In this document: positions 41,279-48,410 of the stretch, in pieces
Layout of the letters: each line of letters opens with the position of its first letter
How positions within the stretch are numbered: position 1 is the first letter of the stretch
Assembly (NCBI GenBank): GCA_017517865.1
Contig: JAFWYB010000023.1
Location: forward strand, 1 to 48,410
Direction of reading: 5' to 3'
DNA from: Clostridia bacterium
GTDB taxonomy: Bacteria > Bacillota > Clostridia > Oscillospirales > Acutalibacteraceae
DNA length: 48,410 nucleotides
Notes under the pieces: model-generated
Databases searched by the model: none
The model's input: only the letters and a program-made list of their open reading frames with translations
What the model was told of the DNA's origin: nothing
Position numbers and translations under genes: made by a program

Positions 41279-41905
41279 TTACTCTCCTATATGTACTATA
41301 TTGTTTTCAACCGTAAGTCTGTCCTGACAGAAAAGGCTTACTGCCTCCGGGAGGATATTCCACTCGGCCTCGGTCATAACTCTTTTCTGTAAAATCTCGG
41401 GAGTGTCTCCCTCTTTAACTTCAACAGCCTTTTGTAAAATGATTTCGCCGCCGTCGGGAATTTCATTTACAAAGTGTACCGTTGCACCCGTAACCTTTAC
41501 GCCGTATTCAAGGGCCTTTTCGTGAACGTGAAGCCCGTAAAAGCCCTTGCCGCAGAAGGAGGGGATAAGTGAGGGATGTACGTTTATTATTCTGTGGGGG
41601 AAGGCTTTAGTGAATTCTTCGGAAAGGATGCTCATAAAGCCTGCAAGAACGATGAGGTCAATTTCGTGCTCTCTTAAAAGAGCAGTGATGTTCTGCTCGA
41701 AGGCCTCCTGACTGCCGCAGTCCTTTTTTAGTACCACAGCAGAAGCGATGCCGTTCATTCTTGCTCTCTCGAGAGCGTATGCTCCCTTTACGTTGGAAAT
41801 TACAAGGCTGATTTTACCGTTTACGATGATACCGCTTTTTTCGGCGTCGATTAGAGCCTGAAGGTTGGTACCGCCGCCTGAAACGAGAACTGCTATTCTT
41901 TTCAT
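41279..41905 (-). CDS. purN: Phosphoribosylglycinamide formyltransferase
   Basis: The 208-residue enzyme formylates GAR with 10-formyl-THF (step 3). The phosphate-binding GGGTNLQALID, the active-site NVHPSLIPSFCGKGFYG (Asn and His) and VHFVNEIPDGGEII with the catalytic Asp are all present. The start overlaps the purM stop by one base (TGATG). Confidence 0.96.
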   Translation of the reverse strand: MKRIAVLVSGGGTNLQALIDAEKSGIIVNGKISLVISNVKGAYALERARMNGIASAVVLKKDCGSQEAFEQNITALLREHEIDLIVLAGFMSILSEEFTKAFPHRIINVHPSLIPSFCGKGFYGLHVHEKALEYGVKVTGATVHFVNEIPDGGEIILQKAVEVKEGDTPEILQKRVMTEAEWNILPEAVSLFCQDRLTVENNIVHIGE

Positions 41906-42957
41906 CAGAGAATCACCTTTTCGTCGCCTTCAATGATTTCACCTATAACGTAAGCGTCAATGCCGTTTTCCCTGAGAACTGAGAGTGAAAGCTCAACCTC
42001 GTCTGCAGGAACGACTATGCTCATACCTACGCCCATGTTGTAGGTGTTATACATATCTCTTTCGGGGATATTGCCCCACTTTGCAATTACGTCAAAGATG
42101 GGAAGCACCTTAATTGCTGATTTGTCAATCTTAGCGCAAAGTCCGTCGGGAATGCTTCTGGGGATGTTTTCGTAGAAGCCGCCGCCGGTGATGTGGGAAA
42201 TACCCTTAACCTTAACCTTCTCAATAAGAGCGAGAACAGGTTTAACATAAATCTTTGTGGGAACAAGAAGTGCTTCTGCAATACTCTTGCCGCCTAATTC
42301 CTCACGGGCAACGTAAAGCTCGGGATTGTTGTTATCAATATCGAAAACCTTACGGCAAAGGCTGAAGCCGTTGGAATGAATACCCGTTGAGGGGAGAGCG
42401 ATAACAACGTCGCCTGCAGCCATTTTGCTGTTGTCAATCATCTTGGGCTTGTCAACAACGCCTACTGCGAAGCCTGCAAGGTCGTAATCCTCCTCAGGCA
42501 TAAGACCGGGATGCTCAGCGGTTTCTCCGCCGATAAGCGCACAGCCTGACTGTACGCAGCCCTCAGCTACACCGCTTACGATTTCTGCAATCTTTTCGGG
42601 GTAGTTCTTACCGCAGGCAATATAGTCAAGGAAGAAGAGGGGCTTTGCACCGACGCAGATAATGTCGTTAACGCACATAGCAACTGCATCAATACCTATT
42701 GTGTCGTGCTTATCCATAAGGATTGCAAGCTTAACCTTTGTGCCGCAGCCGTCAGTGCCTGAAACCGAAATAGGGTGTTCCATACCTGCGATTGATGAAA
42801 GGTCAAAGCAGCCGCCGAAGCCACCTACATCGTCAACCGAACCCTCGTTGCGGGTTCTTGCAACGTGCTTTTTCATAAGCTCTACCGATTTGTACCCGGC
42901 AGTGATATCAACGCCTGCAGCAGCATAGCTTGCAGAAAAAGAATTTTTATGATCCAT
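41905..42957 (-). CDS. purM: Phosphoribosylformylglycinamidine cyclo-ligase (AIR synthetase)
   Basis: The 350-residue enzyme closes FGAM to AIR (step 5). It has [15 protein letters not shown], the conserved [29 protein letters not shown], and [12 protein letters not shown]. Length is normal. It follows purF by 69 bases; that gap holds only a short heptad remnant (CAATGCGAATTGTGCATTG). Confidence 0.97.
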   Translation of the reverse strand: MDHKNSFSASYAAAGVDITAGYKSVELMKKHVARTRNEGSVDDVGGFGGCFDLSSIAGMEHPISVSGTDGCGTKVKLAILMDKHDTIGIDAVAMCVNDIICVGAKPLFFLDYIACGKNYPEKIAEIVSGVAEGCVQSGCALIGGETAEHPGLMPEEDYDLAGFAVGVVDKPKMIDNSKMAAGDVVIALPSTGIHSNGFSLCRKVFDIDNNNPELYVAREELGGKSIAEALLVPTKIYVKPVLALIEKVKVKGISHITGGGFYENIPRSIPDGLCAKIDKSAIKVLPIFDVIAKWGNIPERDMYNTYNMGVGMSIVVPADEVELSLSVLRENGIDAYVIGEIIEGDEKVIL

Positions 42958-43026
42958 GGTTATTACTCCTGTGTTTTATTTTTAATAGTTAGAGGGGATT
43001 TTCAATGCGAATTGTGCATTGTACTC

Positions 43027-44451
43027 TTATTCCTTGCCTGTCCAGCAATAGGTACAGATCTTATCTGCGGGAAGACCGATGGCCTTTATAATGCCGTCGA
43101 TGGACTGGAATTCGAGGGAGGTGAAGTGCAGCTTTTCGCAGATAGCGTTTCTTAAGCTCTTACCTCTTTCGGTTGTATTGTCTATATACTCGTCAAGATG
43201 CCTGAAGCCCTCCTCGCCCTCAAGCTCCATAACAGTGCTTCGTGCGATAAGCTCCATCTCTGAGGTTGCTCTTGAGAAGTTGAGATATTTGCAGCTATAC
43301 ATAATCGGAGGACAAGCGGAACGGATGTGCACCTCTTTTGCTCCGTTTTCATAGAGAAATTCAACAGTTTCACGAAGCTGTGTACCGCGTACTATACTGT
43401 CGTCTACAAAAAGCAGTTTTTTGCCGTGAATCAGGTCGTGAACGGGAATCTGCTTCATTTTGGCAACTCGGTTTCTCTCGTTCTGATTGGCAGGTGTAAA
43501 GCTTCTTGCCCAGGTGGGAGTATACTTGATAAAGGGACGCGCGAACTGGATTCTGCTTTCGTGTGCATAGCCGATAGCGTGGGGAGTACCCGAATCGGGA
43601 ACTCCGCTTACATAGTCGATATCCTGAGCTATGCCGTTTGCTCTGTCGGTTTCTGCCATGATCTGACCGTTTCTGTATCGCATAACCTCAACGTTCACAC
43701 CCTCATAGCAGGATGTTGAGTAACCGTAGTAGGACCAGAGAAAGGCACAGATTTTTGTTTCCTTACCCGCCTGTCTGAGCACCTTGAAGGAATCTGCCGT
43801 AAACTCAACTACTTCACCCGGACCGAGCTCCTTGTAGTCGTTGTAGCCGAGCTTCTTGTAAGCGAAGTCCTCAAAGGAAACACAGTAGCCCTCATCGTTG
43901 GCTCCGATTAAAACGGGAATTCTGCCGAGTCTGTCACGTGCAGCAATGATTCTGCCGTCGTCTGTGAGAATGAGAATTGAGGCGGTGCCGTCAATAAGAC
44001 TCTGAGCGTGCGCAATACCGTCCTGAAAGGTATCCTTCTGGTTTATCATTGCAGCAACGAGCTCAGTTGAGTTGATACCGTCGTTGGTCATAGCACCGAA
44101 GTGACCGCCGTTGGTGAAAAGAAAATTCTCAACAAGACTTTCCTTGTTGTTTATAAGGCCGATGATGCATATAGCATAAAGACCCAGCTTTGAGCGTACC
44201 AGCAGAGGCTGTGCATCTGAGTCGCTTATGCTGCCTATTGCAGCCTTACCCTTCATTGTGGACGAAATGTTTTCAAACTTCGTTCTGAAGGGTGAGTTTT
44301 CAATTTTGTGAATTTTACGTTGTAAGCCCTTTTTCTCGTCGTAGGCAGCCATACCGCCGCGACGGGTACCGAGGTGAGAGTGATAGTCAGTGCCGAAGAA
44401 TACGTCTAAAACAGTATCATTTTTACTGACTGCGCCAAAAAAACCACCCAT
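43027..44451 (-). CDS. purF: Amidophosphoribosyltransferase-like protein lacking the N-terminal Cys nucleophile
   Basis: The 474-residue protein has the PurF layout: an N-terminal Ntn-type glutaminase (1 to about 235) and a C-terminal phosphoribosyltransferase with the PRPP loop LLFVDDSIVRGTQLRETV. Canonical PurF begins M-C-G, with Cys2 as the glutaminase nucleophile after Met removal. Here it begins MGGFFGAVSK, so Cys is replaced by Gly (codon GGT where TGT is expected). A strong AAGGAG is 7 bases from this ATG, so a wrong start is unlikely. RRGGMA and NGGHFGAMTND follow in the glutaminase part. C-terminal CTYCWTG resembles the Fe-S ligand pair of Bacillus-type PurF. Ammonia may come from elsewhere. 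Confidence 0.9.
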   Translation of the reverse strand: MGGFFGAVSKNDTVLDVFFGTDYHSHLGTRRGGMAAYDEKKGLQRKIHKIENSPFRTKFENISSTMKGKAAIGSISDSDAQPLLVRSKLGLYAICIIGLINNKESLVENFLFTNGGHFGAMTNDGINSTELVAAMINQKDTFQDGIAHAQSLIDGTASILILTDDGRIIAARDRLGRIPVLIGANDEGYCVSFEDFAYKKLGYNDYKELGPGEVVEFTADSFKVLRQAGKETKICAFLWSYYGYSTSCYEGVNVEVMRYRNGQIMAETDRANGIAQDIDYVSGVPDSGTPHAIGYAHESRIQFARPFIKYTPTWARSFTPANQNERNRVAKMKQIPVHDLIHGKKLLFVDDSIVRGTQLRETVEFLYENGAKEVHIRSACPPIMYSCKYLNFSRATSEMELIARSTVMELEGEEGFRHLDEYIDNTTERGKSLRNAICEKLHFTSLEFQSIDGIIKAIGLPADKICTYCWTGKE

Positions 44452-44520
44452 GTAAATGCTCCTTTATAAAATGCGAGGGCAACCGGACTGTTAAGTCCGA
44501 TTGCTTGCGGATTTATTTGA

Positions 44521-45201
44521 TTATGCGAAGAAGAGCTCTGAAAGAGTCATGGGATCGATGTACTTACCGTCCTTGTAAACGCGCATATTACCTGATGCGA
44601 TTTCGTCGATAAGCATAACGTTGCCTTCGGGATCATAGCCGAATTCGAACTTGATGTCGTAGAGAACGAGACCCTTTTCTTTAAGATCGTCAGCAACTAT
44701 CTGTGTAATCTTCTGAGTCATTTCCTTAATGTCCTCATACTGCTTGTCGGTCATAACACCGAGAGCAACAAGTGCATCCTTGATTACGAGGGGGTCGCCC
44801 TTGGCGTCGTTTTTGAAGGTCATTTCAACATATGCGGGAAGGTCTGCACCCTCTTCAATATAATCGCCGTAGCGACGGATGAAGCTGCCGACTGCCTTAT
44901 GACGGCAGATAACCTCAAGACCGTGACCGAATACCTTAGCGGGAAGAACTTCCATTGTTGTGTCTTCAAGGTTTGCATTTACGTAATGAGTTTTGATTCC
45001 GGCAGCATTAACCTTTTCAAAGAAGTAAATTGACATTCTGAGATTAACATCACCTACACCGTCAATTGTAAGACCTACTGCATTTTCACCGGGATCGAAA
45101 ACGCCGTCTTTACCTGTGCAGTCGTCCTTGAATTTAAGAAGGCAGTTGCCGTTCTCAAGCTTGTAAACGTCTTTTGTTTTACCTGTGTAGATTTTTTCCA
45201 T
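44521..45201 (-). CDS. purC: SAICAR synthetase
   Basis: The 226-residue enzyme adds aspartate to CAIR (step 7). It starts YTGKTKDVY, with a shortened ATP-loop region, then [32 protein letters not shown], and the metal/ATP site [21 protein letters not shown]. It is slightly shorter than the usual 235-240. The ribosome site GGAGG precedes the ATG, 83 bases after the purE stop. Confidence 0.95.
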   Translation of the reverse strand: MEKIYTGKTKDVYKLENGNCLLKFKDDCTGKDGVFDPGENAVGLTIDGVGDVNLRMSIYFFEKVNAAGIKTHYVNANLEDTTMEVLPAKVFGHGLEVICRHKAVGSFIRRYGDYIEEGADLPAYVEMTFKNDAKGDPLVIKDALVALGVMTDKQYEDIKEMTQKITQIVADDLKEKGLVLYDIKFEFGYDPEGNVMLIDEIASGNMRVYKDGKYIDPMTLSELFFA

Positions 45202-45284
45202 GGTTTATTCCTCCGTTTAATAATTTGTAAGTTTATTTTTTTAATTTATATTGTACTTTCAATAACTGAGTGATAAGAAGCAGC

Positions 45285-45779
45285 TCAAACGTTATACTGT
45301 GCTTCCGCTGCGGCGTTCTTTTCGAGAACCTTTGCAGTGTCTGCTGCTCTTTTGGCTTTCAGCTTTTCTGCGAGCTCCTCATCTGTAACTGCAAGAATCT
45401 CAACAGACAACAAGGCGGCATTGACTGCACCGTCAATTGCAACTGTGGCTACAGGGATACCTGAGGGCATCTGAACAGTTGACAAAAGGGCGTCAATACC
45501 GTCGAGATATTTTGATTTCATGGGAATGCCGATAACGGGAAGAGTGGTGTTGGCGGCAATAGCACCTGCAAGATGTGCAGCCATACCTGCGGCGGCAATA
45601 ATACAGCCGAAGCCCTTTTCTCTTGCAGTTTCGGAAAACTCCTTAGCTTCTGCAGGAGTGCGGTGCGCGGAATAGATGTGCAGCTCATAGGGCACGCCGA
45701 AATCTCTGAGTGTGTCGGCTGCTTTTGAAACAACGGGTAAATCGCTGTCGCTGCCCATAATGATTGCAACTTTTTTCAT
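45285..45779 (-). CDS. purE: N5-CAIR mutase
   Basis: The 164-residue class I PurE rearranges N5-CAIR to CAIR (step 6). The [12 protein letters not shown] phosphate loop, [12 protein letters not shown] with the catalytic His, and [24 protein letters not shown] are diagnostic. ATG 45779 is chosen because AAGGAGG stands 7 bases ahead; an upstream extension would run into the riboswitch terminator. First gene of the purine operon. Class I PurE needs PurK to make N5-CAIR, which is not in this window. Confidence 0.97.
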   Translation of the reverse strand: MKKVAIIMGSDSDLPVVSKAADTLRDFGVPYELHIYSAHRTPAEAKEFSETAREKGFGCIIAAAGMAAHLAGAIAANTTLPVIGIPMKSKYLDGIDALLSTVQMPSGIPVATVAIDGAVNAALLSVEILAVTDEELAEKLKAKRAADTAKVLEKNAAAEAQYNV

Positions 45780-45814
45780 GACAAAACCTCCTTGATGGAA
45801 AATAATATTAAATA

Positions 45815-45940
45815 AAAACAAAAAGGGCATACTTACACAAGGAAAAAACTTGTTCATAAGATGCCCAGACGGTCGGCTTATAGGTTCTTTGATTCATGTG
45901 GTGAACTCCACTTAACCGTCAGTTTCAAAGAACTAAGTTT
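45815..45940 (-). ncRNA. ZTP (pfl) riboswitch with overlapping terminator, upstream of purE
   Basis: In the minus-strand RNA the aptamer begins with a perfect 9-bp stem GUUCUUUGA / UCAAAGAAC (45933-45925 and 45892-45884). It encloses AACUGACGG and a GUGG...CCAC hairpin followed by CAUGA. Downstream is CCGUCUGGGC (45872-45863), whose CCGUC can pair with GACGG to form the family pseudoknot. The terminal GGGCAU then also starts a terminator stem (GGGCAUCUUA ... AAGUAUGCCC, 45866-45825), followed by UUUUUGUUUUU. ZTP binding should hold GGGC in the aptamer and block the terminator, turning the operon on. Confidence 0.9.
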
Positions 45941-45995
45941 TTGTAAAAATCCGTGGGTATATATACAATAGTAAAAGTAAAATACCGACTTCAAA

Positions 45996-46025
45996 AGTAT
46001 ATCATAAAATGACGCTTTTTGTCAA
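45996..46025 (-). promoter_or_regulatory. Promoter of the purine operon
   Basis: Minus strand: TTGACA (46025-46020), 18-base spacer, TATACT (46001-45996) preceded by TGA as an extended -10. The transcript would start about 50 bases before the ZTP aptamer. Bases 46026-46192 hold nothing recognisable. Confidence 0.8.
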
Positions 46026-46192
46026 CGAAAAAAGGCAGAAAAAAACGTTTTGTGAATAAAAACTAAATTGGATAATTATGTTGTGTTTATGTTGTCATAT
46101 TTGACGTTTTACGGGTTCTTTTTCGTCTTCGCGGCCGTATATTCGACAGCCGAAAACGCTCGAGGTAATGTTTTTTTAAGTTGAGCACGGCC

Positions 46193-46308
46193 GGGCGGCT
46201 CCCTGCCTGCGGGCGCGCTTTCGCGGCCCGCAGGGCTTTTGCGTGAAGCGCAGCTTCCGCAAAAGAAGCGGAGCGGCCAAAGGCCCGCTCCGCTTCAGGG
46301 AGCCGCCC
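46193..46308. repeat. Cloverleaf-shaped intergenic element, copy 2
   Basis: The outer stem is GGGCGGCTCCCTG (46193-46205) with CAGGGAGCCGCCC (46296-46308), 13 bp perfect. Inside are three hairpins: CCTGCGGGC / GCCCGCAGG (46206-46234); CTTTTGCG-T-GAAGC / GCTTC-CGCAAAAG (46236-46265); and GAAGCGGAGCGG / CCGCTCCGCTTC (46265-46296). Outer stem and third hairpin resemble copy 1 at 22633-22743; the middle hairpin is different but still paired. GC content is much higher than the surrounding AT-rich gap. Confidence 0.85.
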
Positions 46309-46402
46309 CACCTTCAGCAGTATCTTGCGGGAAGTACTGTCTGCGTAAATTCTGCGGGGAGCGGTTGACTGTTACGAATACTTTTTACGCGGCTGCGGAC
46401 TG

Positions 46403-47146
46403 TCAGAAGCCCATTGCCTCAAGAGGGTCAACGGCAACGCCGTCCTTAAGCACTTCAAAGTGAAGGTGGCTCTCCTCGGCTGCCTCACACGGTACAGTCA
46501 TAAGCGTGCCGACAGTATCGCCTTTTTTTACGGTGTCGTTGAGTCGCAGAGCATTTTCCTGACTCAGACCGCAGTATCGTGCAGTGAAGCTGCCGTGGTC
46601 AATTTCTATGGTAAAGCCGTAGCTTTTATCTGAAAGCACCCTTGTTACTCTGCCGTTGCCGATACTTTTCACTTCGGCACCCTCTTCAGCGTAAAAATCG
46701 ATGCCCTTATGCGTACGCCAATCGCCCATGGTTTCGTCATAGGTCGGCACATCGGGAGAATAATCTCTTGCTATTTCACTTCCGAGAGGAAGAACATAGC
46801 TGTTATTTACAATAGCCGCCTCGGTAGCTTTTTCGGTGGTTATCCGTTCTGCATCGGTGCTGTTGTGGCGTGGCGAGGTTTCAACGCTGACCGTTGTTTC
46901 TGCGGTGCTTTTTTCTTCGGTGCTCAGAGGGATATCAAATTCGTAGCGGGGATCGGCCTCGTCTGTTTCATTTTGCCGTGCCTGTTGAGTGATATCGTCC
47001 GGCACTGTAAGAATGTCTTTGAGCATATTTGTTGATGTGCGATAAATAAGTGACACGGCAAAAACAATAACGCACACGCTGAGTGTAACAGCGATGTAAA
47101 AGCCCTTGCCGGCTGCTATTTTCTGAAGAAAGCTGTTTTTTTTCAT
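46403..47146 (-). CDS. M23-family (LytM-like) membrane-anchored protein, SpoIIQ-like
   Basis: The 247-residue protein has an N-terminal membrane helix (about 16-35), a Thr/Glu-rich linker (36-115) and a C-terminal LytM domain. Zinc ligands H146 and D150 (THKGIDF) and the HLHF pair (H227, H229) are present. The remaining catalytic His (usually YxHL) is replaced: RYCGLS has Gly at that place. Architecture resembles SpoIIQ, which links mother cell and forespore during sporulation, where catalytic activity can be dispensable. Loss of the His suggests a structural role. It is divergent from lexA. The assignment to SpoIIQ is tentative; a generic M23 protein is the alternative. Confidence 0.75.
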   Translation of the reverse strand: MKKNSFLQKIAAGKGFYIAVTLSVCVIVFAVSLIYRTSTNMLKDILTVPDDITQQARQNETDEADPRYEFDIPLSTEEKSTAETTVSVETSPRHNSTDAERITTEKATEAAIVNNSYVLPLGSEIARDYSPDVPTYDETMGDWRTHKGIDFYAEEGAEVKSIGNGRVTRVLSDKSYGFTIEIDHGSFTARYCGLSQENALRLNDTVKKGDTVGTLMTVPCEAAEESHLHFEVLKDGVAVDPLEAMGF

Positions 47147-47251
47147 ATATGTCCGCCTTTCAGTTATTTCTTAGTAAAAGCATTGGCAGTGTAAGGCGGT
47201 TTTATACTGTTTTCAGATTTCAAGGGCGTCAAAAAAATTTTTTAAAAAAAC

Positions 47252-47316
47252 AGAACAAATGTTTGCATTTTTCGGAAAGGTGTGTTATAATGGCTCTATA
47301 AACGAACATTTGTTTT
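47252..47316 (+). promoter_or_regulatory. lexA promoter flanked by two LexA-box-like sites
   Basis: TTGCAT (47263-47268), 17-base spacer, TATAAT (47286-47291). AGAACAAATGTTTG (47252-47265) overlaps the -35 box, and CGAACATTTGTTTT (47303-47316) lies just past the start site. Both resemble the Firmicute SOS box (CGAAC-N4-GTTCG) with one or two mismatches, consistent with autorepression. Confidence 0.8.
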
Positions 47317-47355
47317 AAAATTATGCTTAAAAATAAAGAAAAAGAGGTCGGAATT

Positions 47356-47949
47356 ATGAGAGAGCTTACTGAAAATCAATTCAAAATTCTCGAATATCTT
47401 AAGGAAAGGGCGGGCTACGGCGCAATTCCCTCGGTGAGAGAGATATGTCAGGCAGTGGGTCTGAGCTCAACCTCATCGGTGCAGAATAATCTCAACGCCC
47501 TTGAGGAAAAGGGCTACATAGAACGCGACCCGATGCTTAAGCGCTCAATCCGCATTGTAGGTCAGGCAGAAAACGTAAGACACGTGCCGTTGCTTGGTAC
47601 GGTAACCGCAGGTGTACCTATTCTTGCTGTTGAGCAGATAGAGTGCTATCTTCCCTTTACGGGCGGGCATATTTCGGGGGATAAGGAGATGTTTGCTCTT
47701 CGCGTAAGAGGCGAAAGTATGCTTTATGCAGGTATACTTGACGGCGACATCCTTTTTGCGGAAAAGACTTCTACGGCAAGAAACGGTGATATCGTTGTTG
47801 CTCTTATTGAAGACGAGGCAACGGTAAAGACCTTCTATAGAGAAAACGGACACTTCCGTCTTCAGCCGGAAAATGACGAGTTTGAGCCTATCATTGTTGA
47901 TCAGGTTGCAATTCTCGGCAAGGTTGTTGCACTTATGAGATATATGTAA
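47356..47949 (+). CDS. lexA: LexA repressor
   Basis: The 197-residue SOS repressor has a winged-HTH N-terminal domain (about 1-65: ITEN-type start, PSVREICQAVGLSSTSSVQ) and a self-cleaving C-terminal domain. The cleavage site is A85-G86 in GTVTAGVP, the nucleophile Ser121 lies in RGESML, and Lys158 lies in ATVKTF. ATG 47356 has AGAGG 8 bases ahead; an upstream in-frame ATG at 47323 lacks a ribosome site. Its promoter carries two operator-like boxes. Confidence 0.96.
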   Translation: MRELTENQFKILEYLKERAGYGAIPSVREICQAVGLSSTSSVQNNLNALEEKGYIERDPMLKRSIRIVGQAENVRHVPLLGTVTAGVPILAVEQIECYLPFTGGHISGDKEMFALRVRGESMLYAGILDGDILFAEKTSTARNGDIVVALIEDEATVKTFYRENGHFRLQPENDEFEPIIVDQVAILGKVVALMRYM

Positions 47950-47958
47950 AAAAACGCT

Positions 47959-48002
47959 TAAGGGAGGCACTTCGCAAAGAAGCTGTCTCCCTTATGTTTT
48001 TT
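47959..48002 (+). terminator. Terminator of lexA
   Basis: AAGGGAG-GCACTTC / GAAGCTGT-CTCCCTT stem followed by TGTTTTTT. Confidence 0.85.
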
Positions 48003-48154
48003 CAGAATGGCGGTGCATATTCCGCCGCGGCAGGCAGAAATGAAATGCCGTTTGCTTCGTTTCCGTATATTTCTGCCCGTTGCCGGTATATGGCGGATTT
48101 ATGCGGGTGTCATTTTCATTCTTTACACCGCTTCGGCGCGTTACTGTCAATTTT

Positions 48155-48410
48155 AAAAGGGACTGTTTTTTCGCCGACACCTCATAAGGCAGTATTTGTT
48201 TCTCGAACAAAATTCCCCGTGTTTTTGCCAAAAGCCTCGCAAGGCGACAGCCTTGCTGCGTTTTGTGGATTCAATACAAGAAATTTTAAGTTCTTACGAA
48301 ACTGCGAAGCACTTTAAAATGCGAAACAGCTTTGCAAGAAAAGGCAAAAATCACCGATAATGCTGACGCATATCGGTGATTTTTAACGAATTATTGTGAA
48401 GTTGTTTCGC
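48155..48410. repeat. Right copy of the ~255-bp inverted repeat
   Basis: Reverse complement of 21-275. It ends exactly at the last base of the window with TTGTTTCGC, the mirror of GCGAAACAA at 21. The 150 bases before it (48003-48154) show no gene or recognisable feature. Confidence 0.85.

Noticed and set aside
45815-45990. Purine (guanine/adenine) riboswitch before purE
   Set aside because: The core lacks the purine aptamer's conserved loops, whereas the ZTP features (P1 stem, ACUGACGG, CCGUCUGGGC pseudoknot partner) are all present.
46087-46311. A 74-codon open frame on the minus strand across the GC-rich gap
   Set aside because: It runs through the cloverleaf element, has no ribosome site and its product is Arg/Ala-rich low-complexity sequence, as expected from translating GC-rich stems.
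1-48410. Whole window as a composite transposon or integrative element bounded by inverted repeats
   Set aside because: No transposase, integrase or recombinase gene was seen and the content is housekeeping (purine, aaRS, Rnf, lexA). A repeat-induced contig end is simpler.

Overview
The window looks like the chromosome of a low-to-moderate-GC, anaerobic, gut-type Clostridia bacterium, most likely Oscillospirales/Ruminococcaceae-like. The basis is inference from gene content: a six-subunit Rnf complex in the order C-D-G-E-A-B with ApbE, NusG-II and Gx-transporter genes in front, an archaeal-type ProRS, a long IleRS2-type IleRS, a LexA with Firmicute-type boxes, AGGAGG ribosome sites throughout, and PurO with a stand-alone AICAR transformylase in place of PurH. 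No rRNA, tRNA, CRISPR array, phage module or transposase gene was seen.

Layout. 1-506: non-coding repeats. 493-2843: RluA-type pseudouridine synthase and nicotinate phosphoribosyltransferase (minus), divergent from a small XRE regulator (3097-3345). 3413-5290: a GH20-fold protein with a degenerate active site and a small membrane protein. 5412-5504: a 30-residue amphipathic micropeptide gene. 5651-8155: GPH sugar symporter with a long charged tail. 8358-12340: D-Ala-D-Ala ligase, membrane-anchored MurF-type ligase and an alpha/beta hydrolase. 12564-15426: thioredoxin-reductase-like protein, a membrane protein and an iron alcohol dehydrogenase. 15609-22567: flavinylation and Rnf operon. 22923-24464: secreted lysozyme-like/FnIII protein with a long leader. 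24988-29729: ProRS and IleRS. 29945-31488: lipoprotein and SDR. 31607-32351: three more micropeptide genes in two transcription units. 32657-45779: a ten-gene purine operon read from a ZTP riboswitch. 46403-47949: SpoIIQ-like M23 protein and LexA. 48155-48410: an inverted copy of the left-end repeat.

How the genes work together. The purine operon (purE-C-F-M-N-purO-AICAR transformylase-glyA-D-L) covers most steps from PRPP to IMP; purB and purK are not in the window. The ZTP riboswitch fits, because ZTP signals a shortage of 10-formyl-THF, which PurN and the AICAR transformylase use and GlyA helps supply. The ApbE protein would attach FMN to RnfD and RnfG of the ion-pumping ferredoxin:NAD oxidoreductase. 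Ddl and MurF make and attach the D-Ala-D-Ala end of the peptidoglycan stem.

Most notable observations: (i) four unannotated micropeptide genes with near-consensus promoters, perfect Shine-Dalgarno sequences and dedicated terminators, whose products resemble phenol-soluble-modulin-like amphipathic helices; (ii) two copies of a cloverleaf-shaped (outer stem plus three hairpins) intergenic element with a conserved outer stem and differing but still paired hairpins; (iii) an IleRS with the swapped GXHH signature; (iv) a PurF lacking its N-terminal catalytic cysteine; (v) a GH20 protein lacking several catalytic residues; (vi) heptad-repeat hairpin elements and an inverted repeat bounding the window. 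All homology statements come from motif recognition by eye; no database search was run.
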